Shown here one piece after another: positions 52,409-64,000 of a DNA stretch of 64,000 nucleotides (position 1 is its first letter; every line of letters starts with the position of its first letter). This DNA is from Gymnogyps californianus (Eukaryota > Chordata > Aves > Accipitriformes > Cathartidae). Location: the NCBI RefSeq assembly GCF_018139145.2, contig NC_059479.1:5890001-5954000 (forward strand), given 5' to 3'. Both the position numbers and the translations under genes were made by a program. Under the pieces are notes generated by a model. It made no database searches and was not told the DNA's origin. It saw only the letters and a program-made list of their open reading frames with translations.

Positions 52409-55400
52409 TGGCTCTTGCTAAATCCTCAAAGAGCAGAAAGGTACAGATTACCAGTGCAGTGCTGCTTCTGCAGAATGGCAGCATCATCAGGAATTCAGCT
52501 TCATTGCTGAGGTTTAGCGGAGAAGCAGTAAAGCACCCCTTATCCAAAGGGCTTGCAAAGGCACTTTCTAAAAGAGCAGGATTTCCATTGTGTCTGTGTT
52601 GTGAGCTAGGCAGAGGTATTCATCAGCCTTTATTGATTTAGAAGAAGGCATGGCTGGAGTGAAGAGGATTGATCTGAATCCTCCTTTGGCTAAGTTAACT
52701 ATTGAGGGATCTGTTCATATCAAGGTGAAGCACTGAAGAGTAACCTACAATGATAGGAAACAGGTATCTCTGTCTTTCTTTTTCTTTATAGTGCGTGTGA
52801 AAAACTCTGGCTTGTTGTTCTTGGGTTTGGGGTTTTTTCCTCCCTCCATTAGCTTTCAGAAACATTATCTTTGCTATGTTTAGTATTTCTTGATTTTGCT
52901 GGGCACTTCTTTAGGGAACTAGAGAGTAGCAGTTTCCTCTGAGATGATCTGGTAAAGGGATAGGGGAGAAAGAGCTATTGACTTTCTATTCAAGCTGCAG
53001 TCTTACTTGTGAGAAACGGAAGGCGTTAAGAGGTGTCCAACAGCAGTATGGCTTAGCTGTGCTTTCTTAGTCAGCCCTCCCTGTCCCCAAATGTCCTAGC
53101 ATCTCCCCAAGTTATTTTTGTGGTCAGTACTGTCATCCTTGGCTTTCCCGTTTATATATTGCTTCTCTTCCAGAGGAATCTGCAACTTGTGTTTCTCAGA
53201 GACAGGACCGTGAGCTAAGTGGACCCAGGAGAACTGTTCTTGCATCCTCCTTGCTGAGGTCCCTTACCTGGATAGCAGCTGGGCTTGGACCTCTCAGCTC
53301 TGTAATTGCGGGCCATCATATTTCATCTGCACAGTTTTGTCCAGCTTTCATCTTATATCTGCAACATCTTTCTGCAGATTTTACAAGTACAGATTTGCCT
53401 TACTTTTACTGCCTTCTGAAATGCCTCTGCAAGGAGCATTTCTCTTTCCCTCTCTTTGTATCCTTTCCTTTTTTTTTTTACCCATTTCTGTCACTTCACA
53501 GATAACCTGACTGTCACGTGCCTTTTATGGCCTTTCCTCCAACTCGTCATTTCACATGAGCTACTGATACATCAAGTGCCACCACTGATTAGCTTCTGAT
53601 CTCAGCTTGTTCAGCTATTTACTGGAGTTAGGGACAAACACATTTGTTCTTTGTCTTGTGCTGTTCTTCACAGTCTAGAGGTCCTTTCTACAAAAACACA
53701 TACAAGGCCATTTCAGGGTTTTCCCTGCAGTCTTTTTCAGGGAGAAATAAGTACCTTTTGCTTATATGCTGCTCACTTCCTCTTTATGGCTTCCACTTGG
53801 CTGAACAAACACACTTAAGGAGATTTTATCTCCTCCAAAAAAACCCCCAAACCCCAAACAGGTGTATCTTTTGTTATTTTCCTGTTAGTCCCACTTTAAA
53901 GGACTTTGTTATTATTCCCACAATAAACTTAGCAAAGGTAAGACTGTGGGTGTATAGAGTATACCCATTATGGGAAGTAAGGTATTTATCATCTTCACAT
54001 TCTGCACATATCAATAACTGGCTTGTATTTGGTATGCAACTTGGGACATCTTTTTCCTTCTGGTTATTGCAGTGACTAGCACAACAGATTCCCTGATCTG
54101 TAAGTAGGACCCCTGTATGCTACAATACAAAAAAAAAAAAAAAAATTATTCTTATTAAAAAGACATTCAAAAGCAAGACCAAGGAGTTACAGTTTAAGTC
54201 TGTTTTGTAATAATTTTAAATAAATATAAAATTGATATTATAATTTAGAATGTTACCTTTAAAACCAGATTATTCAGACCTGATGGCTTCGTAAAGGAAT
54301 AAACAGAAGAAAACCTTTTCAAAAAAAGAATAAGCATGGAATTCAATGATTCTGAGTAGCTCCAGATCTCAAGACCTTTACTTCATTACTTGGTTTACTT
54401 TATCTCAAGATCTTTATTATTTTAAGTACTTCAATCTTAAGAAACCTATATATATGGACTTACTTTCCCCACTTACTGTGCTTTGTTTCACGTGGCGGAG
54501 CACCAGCTGTTAATGGGATTTTAGTCCCAGGGACCAGATTAAAGTCAATCTGAAGTAAAATTCCCTCAACCATGCATAATGTGGTTGTTGGGTTTGCATT
54601 TCAGGGTAAAAAAAAAAAAAAAATCAGACAGAATATCCCTTTGAAATTGTTAATCATGAAAAGGAAGGTTACATACCTTCATTTGCCTGGATTCCTGTGA
54701 AGTGGACAACAGAAATCACAGTCACTCTTTTTATGATCAACTAAACCAGGAAGGAAATACTAATAGTCCAGTTCCTCCTGAAAGAAGACGCAAGTTCCAG
54801 ATGGGGAAGAGTACTTGAAATCCAGAACAGTGAAGGATCTGATATGTGGCTGACATTTTTTCTTTCCAAAAATTTTGTGTTGTGATCCCACAAAAAGCTC
54901 TGGCTTTTGAGAGTTTTATTATATTTTATAAACTTCTCATCTTTGCTGCTGAAACCACGAGACTACTTACTGTGTTCAAAATAAAGTGATCATTGTAGTG
55001 AGTTCACCTTCAAATCATCCCATATTTCCTTTATATTGCCTTTACACTTATGAGTCATAGCATATTGATTTCGCCCTTACATTGCACTGAGTTTGACTCT
55101 CCCTTAATAGACAAAATGACTATTTGCTTTCTATAAATCCTACTATTTGTATTTCTTTTCTTCTCTGAGCCGTAATCTGTGACTCACAATAGGCCACTGC
55201 TCAGTAAAATGATGAGGTGCTAGTTCAGCCTAATATTGTTCAAATTAAAAAAAAAGTCTAACTGCCAGTCTGTTGTTACTGGCGCTTTTCTAGTACGTGC
55301 TCTTTAAATTATCTGACTTCCCAATAACTTGAACAGTGCATTATATTCACCTGAAAACTGTTCCGGTAATTATCTCATACAATATTTTGTCCCTTCACAA

Positions 55401-58400
55401 TGTTCAGTATTGTGTTCCCTGCTCCATACTGTGCGGTTCCAATTTATCATTCACCTTTTGTAAAGTTGACTATTACTCTGAATTACACATCATACCGCAT
55501 TCATTCCTTCACTGTCTTGGATATAACACACAGGACTGGATTGTCATTACAACATCCTTCATCAAATTCTCTTTTTCTTCTAAGACCTTTCTTGGTTCTC
55601 TAAGGTGGTTACATATTTCTGATCTGTGACCTGAAAATACAGCGCCAGCTCTGTTTCACACAGTTAACAAGTGAACGTGCTCCATAACATTTGTTACAAT
55701 TGCACATGTCACTGGAGCCCCACCAACTCGTACCTCTCCCCTGGGTCTTCCTGCTTCTTAACTTACCTGTTCCTTGTCAAAAGCTTTTGTTGTATTTTTA
55801 CCAGGAGAGGTATAACTTTGACCATATCCATTTTTCATTAAGAGATCAAGTGAGATATTAGACCCCAGCCACTTTTGCCTTTTCTAGTCTTGTGTAGAAA
55901 GAAAAAAGAATTTCAGGCAAGGTAGATAGTACTCTCACACAATAGAGAAATATGCTTTTAAAATAATAATTTGAGACAGAACAACATGTCATTAACTCAT
56001 TATTCTTTAAAACTGTGGACTGTCTCCACACTCAGCTTAGTGTTTAGCCCATGTTTCAGTGAACCAAACTTGGGGCTCCTTTAACTAAAATAAAGTACAT
56101 AAAGATTATTCCAAACTGAATTAGAAGGATTTGGCTCCTTTAATATGTTTACAAAGACGAAAGAAAAATGTGTTAATATAACATATTTTGGTTTTCTTCC
56201 TTCTGACCATGACAGCCATGAACAGCTCCATTCAGGGAAAAAAGACCTCATTCAGCTTGTTCTTTAGTGCCAAATTATCACACTGCACTGATCAAGTCAA
56301 GCGCCTTGGTTTGCCTGTGCTTCACTTTTCTTCTGGAGAAATGCCATTCTTCACCACTTACTGGCCTCAACCTTTTGTCAGCTTTACTCTCCTTACAACT
56401 TTTAAAGATTTCTTTTGGAGAAATTTCTTCACCAAAAGTGAAAACAAGATCAGCATCTGTTTTGGAGAAGTGCTTTTCCAGCCTACTGAATAATGAATGC
56501 AAAGGGAAAGAGTGTGGAACTTATAAAAAAGTTTCTATTGTGGATCTTATTGGTTTTGATTTTCTTTCTCTCATTACAATGCAACTGAATTAGTATCCAT
56601 GACATTCCTTTTTTTAACTTGTTTTTAAAAACAGATGTTTTAATGAAATGATAAATGCATCTGGAATCTGCATAAATGTGACAAAGAAAAGAGGATTATC
56701 AGCTCTCATATCAGCAAGATATATTGGTACTTTTACTAAAGTGAGAGACCTGACCTAACTTCTTAATAATTAGGACTGTTTCTATAAGTTAATAAAAAAT
56801 TGCATTTAACAAGAGTAAAATTTTCATTTCCTTTGATTAAAATAGATTTTAGCAATATAGCCTCATGCATCATATATCAAACTCCAGAGAAGCAGTCATC
56901 ACAATAGTTGGTGGTAAAAACCCCATTTTATTATGGGCAATTTATTATACAAAATAGTACTGGAAAATCACCTTCGATTAATTTTAATCAGGGGCTAGCA
57001 TTTTAGCAGGCCAATAAGCCAATAAGTCAACCAAAGAACAGATTAACTAAATGGAAGGTGCACCGCCTGCATGTAGAATAGCTGCTCAGTTGTCCTGTTC
57101 TTAAACAGATTAAAGATATGACTGCTGTGTATCCCCTCAACTAAATGTTATTCCTTATAATGCTAGCTTCTAAGTTATTTCTCCAATAGTCTCCAAACAG
57201 TAGACTCCTCATTGCTGCATAAGACTTGAGCTGCTGTTGTTTGACTACAGGAAAATCTATGCAGTAAAATTGCATCCATTTTGCTTCACTGAGAATCTTC
57301 CCTGTTCCTTGGCCTCCTTACTTCCATCCCAGTGTATGTGTGAAGAAGAGCCTTCATCCCATCAAGACAGCAGCCCTTATATTTGATGGAAGTTCTGCAC
57401 CTATTATTGGACACCTATTTCATTTAACCTCAAGTGGACACCCACTTGCTACGAGATAAATTCAATTAGCTTTTACGCATGGAGTTATGAAAACATGTGA
57501 ATAGTGGGGGAAGAAGGATCATCACAAGGGAAAAAAGCTGGTCTAAGTTGAGCTACCCGTCTACCTCTTTGACAGTGAGGCAGGAGGGAAGCATGGCAGC
57601 ATTGTTATACAGCACACAGATGAATGATGGCTGAACAGAGCTTTTGGGCCTTTTAATCTGTTCTTTGATCATCTCTGAAATAGATCAAGGCAAAGCCATT
57701 CCTTTCCTCTCTGACAAAAAGTACTTACTGACTTCTCTGTATTAAACATAGCCTCCTATTCTAGAAATTGGGCTCAGGAATATCACCTACTTACTCCATT
57801 TCACTCTGCTCAGTATAAAGGCCTGACCTTGGAAGAGCTTTGGACCCAGTCCTGTGGTATCTCATTGAATAGCCAGAGTAACTGGGGCATGTCCTTCCTG
57901 AACTGAGGCAGATACGATCGATAAAAGGAGCCATAAAAAATGCTGAAAGGAACTAATGAGAAAGAACTGAATTGTTTGTATATCAATGTAGACGGCCTTT
58001 AAAACTAAACAGAGGAATTTAACAAATGATGCAAGTCATGAAAGTTGATATTATAAGAATCAATAGATACCTAGTATGAAAAAGCAGTGATGACTGGAGT
58101 ACATTTATCAAAGTCCTTGCACTCTCAAGAACAGATAGTGCTGCAGTGTATGTTAAAGATGGACTAGGGCATAAAGATAGAGTAGCACAAGAAAACAATC
58201 CATTTGGGTCAAAATCACTCTTGAAAAGAATGATAAATAGCCATTGAGAGACTACGGGGATTCTTTCTATGTAGTCCAAAAGGTTACCTTAACTCATGAT
58301 TGATATCTTGATAGTATTTATTACACAGAGGGACAAAAGCCACCTGCAATGGTTTAATTTTCTCTCATTGGAGAGAAATGCTACTGGCAACAGTCAGGCC

Positions 58401-60984
58401 CATATGTGCTTTGCTGTGAAAGTTCACAGGGTTCTTCAACAAAAAGTCACCAAACCCACGAGGTAGGATGTTACTTTAGTTGCAAGTTTGGTAACCAGTG
58501 GTGATATTAAATAAGTGATAGAAAAATAACCTTGTTGTTGATGAAGGCATCCCAAGTTCACTCAGTTTAAATGTAATGAAGAACAAAGAAGAGGGTCTGT
58601 GACAGACGTCTCCAATTTCAAAAGGGCAACAAAAAAGGGTAAGGAAATGTTCTTTTAGTTTATTGTTGGTCTCTCCCTTCCCGCATTCACAGATTTAGTT
58701 CCTAAACTTCTTGAAACATAGCATTCGGAGAATGCAAAGGGCAATGTAACCTACAATGACAGAGAAGACCTGTTATCCCAATGCTTTCTCCAGTTCTTCC
58801 CTCCATTTTATGATAACTGACAGTTTTGAATACTCCTGCCATACATATGCACAGGTATTCAGTTCTGTATTCGAAAATTATTCCTATTGCACCACTGACT
58901 TATGGATGCTAAACCCAAAACCTGAAATAGCCTAAAATTCATCAAGTTAACAGTAGTAGCAGTGGTACAGGGCATAAATCCATATTTTGACATCCTGAAG
59001 ACAGTGTTAAGTTTTCTGTTATCTTATTAAATTGTATCAGACTTGCCTTGCATAGAGTACAACCAGGCTTGATAAATGGTTGGCTTCAGCTACACTCTCC
59101 CATTTATTTTCACACTGTCAGACTTAATCCATAACTGCTGTTCAAAGGCAGCAAGCAGGAGATGAGGGTGCATCTTGACTCAGCTGGTAGCTGGCTACTG
59201 GCAGCCAAAAGCTACAATAATTTATTATTATTCAGACTGCATCTTGACATAATTTATTTTCATTTTTTATAATCTATTCTCTAAGGATAAACAATTTATA
59301 ACACATTATTTAATTAGTTTTTTATTTTGTGTCAATTTGCTTAATCTTATTGACCAGAAAGCATAGATTTTTATGAACCTCCCCCCCCCAACCCGTAATA
59401 TCTGAAAAGCACATAGAGGACATAAATGCAAAACTTGGATTGCTAGAGTTAATGTAAAAGTCTGCGAACACATCTTTTACTCAAGCTGAACATAGTACAG
59501 ATTTTACTGTTCCATTGCAACAGATAGGCTTGAATTATCCTGAATACTTTAAAGTGATGGGGGTAGTCTCTCACTGGATTTCACTTCAGCACAGTCTTTG
59601 GCTGGTACCTTCTCCATTTCGTATCTGGCATTTAATACGAGGGACAGGCACAAGAAAAGAAAACTCATTTTCCCATGAGAGAGGCTGTATATGTTCACCA
59701 CCCAACAAAAGTGCATTTTCCTTTGTCTAGGGGCTTATGTGGAAACAAAACTTTGCATCCTAAAACAGCTTAAAAAATACATTCCAATACATTTCCTCAA
59801 ATGATCTGCCATAGAGGTGTAAATAAAACAACCTAATACGGATTTTGAGCATCAGTTCTTCCCATAGAGAGTCATGTCCACAAATAACCGTTCTCCTTGT
59901 ACTTTGAGAATATTCCTGCCAAGAAAAGACACTATGTTGAATAATTAACAATATGATTGGTTTTCTGCAAGTATAAATATTGAAATAAAAAAAAATATCT
60001 GTAAGCATATGAGTTAAGGTTTGTAAGACCCTTCTATTTAAGCTGTTTGTAAGCAGCCAAGAAGTTAAAAGGTCCTTATTAGGTCCTCAGTTATGGCTCT
60101 TTAGCCATAGAAGCTTTATCAGATATTTCTCTTTCAGATGCAACCTCCTAACAGATGTTGTCCAAAGTGCCCAAGGTTAGCATCTGTCTTTAACTAATAT
60201 TGCTGCAAATGAAAACCTGACCATTGTGCTTCTACACGTCAGGTAAATCATAATGTATATGGAATAATAAAGATATATAAGCCATCTCTTGGAGACCATA
60301 ACAAAACTCACCTGTATTACCTTGAGGCATGTTCCCTAAGGCAAAGAAAACACAACTGGTATATAAACACACAACAGTGCTATGAAATTAGTGGGAAAGA
60401 TGTTTGGCTTGTTGTCAGAACACACCAGCTCTTTATTTTCCTGGGAATCTCCTCAATAAAAAACAGCAAGCACTGGTGGTGGCATGGCCCACACAGCAGA
60501 TGTTAGAACGACCGTTGGTAGAAAGCCTTTGCTAGAGAGCAGCCCCTAGGCTGGCCTCACTACCACCTCTGCTCTGACATTTCTTTCCCATGCTTTTTAC
60601 ATGCCAGCGCTATTTGTTTTATTTGGTATATAGATTAATGAATAGAGGGTAGGGTGTTTCTGCACACTGGGTGCTAGCTTATCCTTCCTTTACCAACAAT
60701 TTGATCACGTACAGTAAAAGGAAATACACAGATTTTGTGCTCACAAGAAACACTCTGGTATGATTTCTTCATATTCTACACTTTTTTAAAATAAAACAAA
60801 ACAAACTTAGGAAAACTTTAGTAATACCGGTGCCGGCGTCTAAAAGGTAGCGTCATACTTGATGGTCAGTCAGACAATGTCCACCTTCCTTGGACTGCAG
60901 CTAAATCCTGCAGCTGGCCCATTCCTCTGCAGGGATTTATATACTGAGGGGCAGGGGAAAAACCTCCACAACAAAAAAGAGAGC

Positions 60985-61405
60985 TTAGCGCTGTAATAGA
61001 TTGCCTGACGCAGCAATATAAAATCCCTCTCATTGGAGAGTTTTAAGATTAGATTAGACCAGTCTCTTGATAACCGAATCAAATTCACTGGCAGTCACTG
61101 CCAGTTCTCCCAAGATGCCCTCATCCTGGGCAGCAGTCCCACGGCTGCTTGCTGAGCCTTTCACAGGACACATCTAACGCCTCGGCGCCCGTCGGCTACG
61201 TGCTCTGGCCAGGCACTTGGGTTTGTCACCACACTTCTGTGCTCTCATGGCACAGTAGACTTCCAGGCGCACACTTTGAGGATGCCTGGGTTGGACAAAG
61301 GTGTCAGAATGATGCAGGAGGCTAATCCTGCCTCTGATGGGTAGTGTGGGTGGACTAAACAAGCTCTTCACATTTCGGGACTTTTTTTTGTGCTTTATGA
61401 TATTA
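60985..61405 (+). mobile_element. Decayed CR1-type fragment, plus strand, interrupted
   Basis: Two pieces follow CR1-like 3' sequence in sense orientation. One runs at about 60990-61063 ('attgcctgacgcagca... ttggagagttttaagatt'). The other runs at about 61289-61405 ('ttggacaaaggtgtcag', 'taatcctgcctc', 'ggtggactaaacaagctc', then a T-rich 'tttatgatatt' end). Between them is a GC-richer stretch with no CR1 similarity that I can see. Identity to the family is low and gaps are needed, so this is an old copy and the call is tentative. Confidence 0.4.
61087..61105 (+). repeat. Perfect inverted repeat, 9-bp arms
   Basis: actggcagt and actgccagt flank a single c. It sits at the left edge of the GC-richer stretch that interrupts the decayed CR1. 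Confidence 0.9.
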
Positions 61406-64000
61406 TATTGCAATGCTTCTTCCTAAAGCAGAGTTCCTTCAACAGAGAGTACACATGGGCACCCTTATGGCATTTTTCTTCAACAAGAACACCCTTTGTA
61501 AGCACAGGTCTAGAGGAGAGAGGAGGAGAGTTATTTGAGCCAAGAGTTTCCACTTTTTCATTGAAATCATACTGAACGGTACCAAGCCATCCAGCCAGGT
61601 GGCAGAAAGAGGAGTTTGCAAACAAGTCCTGTCTAAGAGAAAATAATGTAAGTTCTGAGAATATTCAGTCAGTTCCTGAATGATTCATGAGTAGGAAAAC
61701 AAAGGAAATCAAAATAGACAGAATATGTCAGTTTACTTCCAAATTATTTACGTCAGTGGATTGCTCTACTTCTAACCCTGGTAAGACTGTCAACGCTGAA
61801 AGTGGCACAAGTGTTGTATGTAAGCTTCAGACTAAATCTTTTAAAACTTTATTCAAAACAGAAAAAGCACTGATTCAAAGAGGCGTACCATGTGATTTGG
61901 TAGTCAAGGAAAGAAAAACAACTCTGAGGTATGCATTGTACTGACTTGCTGTACCTCTGCAGTAAAAGACACGTGGTAGAAAGATCTTCACACTAGAGGG
62001 GACTGGGAGAGGAAGGAAAACAAAGTGTAAAGGGGAAAAAGAAAGATCAACAAAAAACTGCATGAGGAAAGAATCAATCATTATTATTATTATTATCATT
62101 GAGTAGCATAGAAGCAAAATTGCACTGCAAATCATGCTAAGTACTAAGACAGCAGCATTAGGATTTTGTGCTCATACACGCCAGTCAGTTACAAGACGGT
62201 AGGATCAGTAGCAGAGCCCAGCGTCGCCACGGCACAGTGGTACCGTTGGTCTGTAGGAAGCTCCTGCGACAGCCTGTCTCTCAGCTCTGAATTCCACCAT
62301 TCCAGCGGCACCGCTGGAGTCTCTATAGATCATTTGGTGTGAACACTTCTATTTCAGAACCTCTGTATTAGGACTTTATAACTAGGTAATAAAAACTGAC
62401 TCCATGATATTACTTGGCAAGTAGACTTGATGCTTGAAAGCAATTTTTTTTTTTAAGTGGAATTTATATTTTCATAGAGTATGCACTTGCAGCTGTCATC
62501 CAAGCTTTGTTTTGTTTGGGAACCTGACAGCTTTTATAGTCCTATTGGTTCTAAAGGACAGCTTCTCTCCCTCCCCCCTTAAGCTGGGAAAAGATCTGAT
62601 AAGGCTGTTTTTCACTGTTTTGTACTGAGCTTTGCATAGGCTGGGATAGCTTAGCACTTTGTCAGCTGTGACACCTATATTCACTCCTTTTAGGTAACAG
62701 AAGATCAATGGCCCTATAATAACATTTTATCTTATTCTTACTTTTAACTTGTCTTGCTGCAAAAATGCTCCATGGGGGGGAACTATGTCACTGTGGTTGT
62801 ATCATAATTTTCCAGCTACTATACTGCAGAGGGAGGAACATTCTCAACAGCACATCGTATATTTCACTGTTTCATCAGGTATATTTATTCATAGAGCTTG
62901 TTTATTACAAAGACATGTTAAAAGTGAAAATAAAACAAAATAAGTGTTTCTGGATGTTCCTATTCGTCATTAGAAGCCATCTGAATTGCAAAGATGCCAC
63001 TGTATCAAGCAACCGTTTCCTTTATCCCTTGGGCTTTTGATAAAATCTTATTACAGCATGTGAATTGTTCCCTTGATTTGGGATGTAAAAAAAAAAAAAA
63101 AAGAAAAAAGAAAAATGTTCCATTTGCTGATTCCTTTGCAATTTAAATTAATCAAATAGAGTGTATTGTGCATGTCTTCTCCAAATAGCTTCCTTCCCAT
63201 CAGCAAACTGCTAAAAGGTTGTCTCATAGTCTATTATACAGTGTTGCTTAATCTGCTCTGAATTGTCATACTGTGTTTTGCACCAATTTCCACAGGTTAC
63301 TGAAGTATGCAAAATAACGTGAACTGATTGACGCAACACCTTGTTATCTTCTTACCATCTGCATTCTGGTGCTGCTGGTGCTGGTGGCTGTCACTTGCTC
63401 GCCACAAAGCCAGCTGAAACAAAAACCCTTCTACAGGAACAAGGTCTAGCAGAAGCAAATATTGCATCATTGTACTTTTGCACTGTCCTTGTTTTCACTT
63501 TCTGCTTGTGGGTACCAGTCAGGAGGGTTCGAGCACTAACAGTACTAACAAAGCCCATGCCTGGTTCAGACTTCAGCAAAAATCCTGTGCATTCCTTCTC
63601 TTCACCTAAATAAGGCATTCAACCATATTTATTTACAAGCAATTTTGACCTGCTTAAATTATCCTGTCTCTAACCAGTTGATAGTTAAGCTACTAATTAC
63701 CCTGTGGGCAGAACAGCAGTCATGGTCCCATGAATTTGTTGTGCAAAAAGCTGAACGACCTATTTATGCAGACAGAAAAAACTGAAACAAAATTTAAGGG
63801 ATTCTGTTGTGTATCAAGAATATTGACTCACATGAAACACAAGCCCTTTTATCTCTTCACGCTTACTTTTTCATCAGCATAGTTACAGAAGAACTATTCT
63901 GAAAACTGAACCAATTGATAACCACTGTTGCAAACCCACTTAAAAAGTTGGCGACGCACTAGAGAAATGGAGCAGAGGATAAAGGAGCGGCAGCACTAAG
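61406..64000. other. Unique sequence, no gene seen
   Basis: Frames of 60-91 codons show no domain. An ATT/TTA microsatellite lies at 62081-62098, a T run at 62443-62454 and an A run at 63087-63102. A small CpG-containing patch at 62215-62325 is too short to call a CpG island. Confidence 0.55.

Larger units (their letters stand above)
39664..60984. other. Long repeat-poor stretch, no gene recognised
   Basis: More than 21 kb without an identifiable transposable element or exon. The longest frames starting with Met are 145 codons (44404-44841, minus), 143 (53644-54075, plus) and 121 (42089-42454, minus); none contains a domain I know. A 131-codon frame without an internal start (43147-43539, plus) follows an acceptor-like ttttcttcacag. 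Simple sequence is common: TA/CA at 41301-41370, CA at 50888-50900, and poly(A) runs at 46135-46146, 54128-54145 and 54607-54622. The scarcity of young repeats could mean purifying pressure against insertion (regulatory desert) or chance. Confidence 0.5.

Noticed and set aside
53644..54075. 143-codon plus-strand frame
   Set aside because: The composition is F/L/S/Y-rich as in chance frames of AT-rich DNA, there is no domain, and its length is within expectation for 64 kb in six frames.
62215..62325. CpG island or promoter
   Set aside because: Only about 110 bp with a handful of CpGs; no TATA, exon or repeat context.

Overview
The window is nuclear DNA from a bird, most likely a neoavian landbird. 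The grounds are its AT-rich, exon-poor character, CR1 as the only recognisable LINE, and several copies of LTR families that I recognise as common in neoavian genomes. There is no operon-like packing, no rRNA or tRNA, no CRISPR and no bacterial or phage gene. I could not identify any host protein-coding exon. The open frames seen outside repeats (about 60-145 codons) are of the size and number expected by chance in about 60% AT DNA. The window is best read as an intergenic or intronic desert whose visible structure is transposable-element history.

Layout: 1-3250 is unique sequence with a strongly G-skewed block at 1561-2160. Solo LTR A1 (minus) is at 3251-3856 and an old CR1 remnant (minus) at about 6695-6890. 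A solo LTR of a second family (LTR-C, minus) is at 11092-11573. A chimeric endogenous-retrovirus relic at 13696-14782 joins part of a third family (LTR-B, plus), a pol RNase H fragment and the 37-bp tip of an inverted LTR-A. Solo LTR A2 (plus) is at 22628-23206 and A3 (minus) at 27894-28524, followed by a long CR1 3' fragment (minus) at about 28799-29645. A full-length solo LTR-B (minus) is at 34492-35540 and solo LTR A4 (plus) at 39048-39663. From 39664 to 60984 nothing but unique sequence, microsatellites and poly(A) tracts is visible, apart from a perfect 13-bp-arm inverted repeat at 52381-52408 and a possible regulatory block near 51160-51470. A decayed CR1 split by a GC-rich stretch lies at about 60985-61405.

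The elements do not act as a pathway. The LTR-A copies share terminal inverted repeats, five-base target duplications (two exact or nearly so), a CRE-like site just upstream of a TATA box, and a trinucleotide microsatellite in the transcribed part. The LTR-B copies share a GC-rich tandem repeat of about 45-50 bp units between TATA-like and poly(A) signals. The most unusual object is the chimera at 13696-14782. Its RNase H segments lie in permuted order between 12-bp direct repeats, and it ends in the tip of an unrelated LTR family. All family assignments rest on recognition and internal comparison; no search was run.
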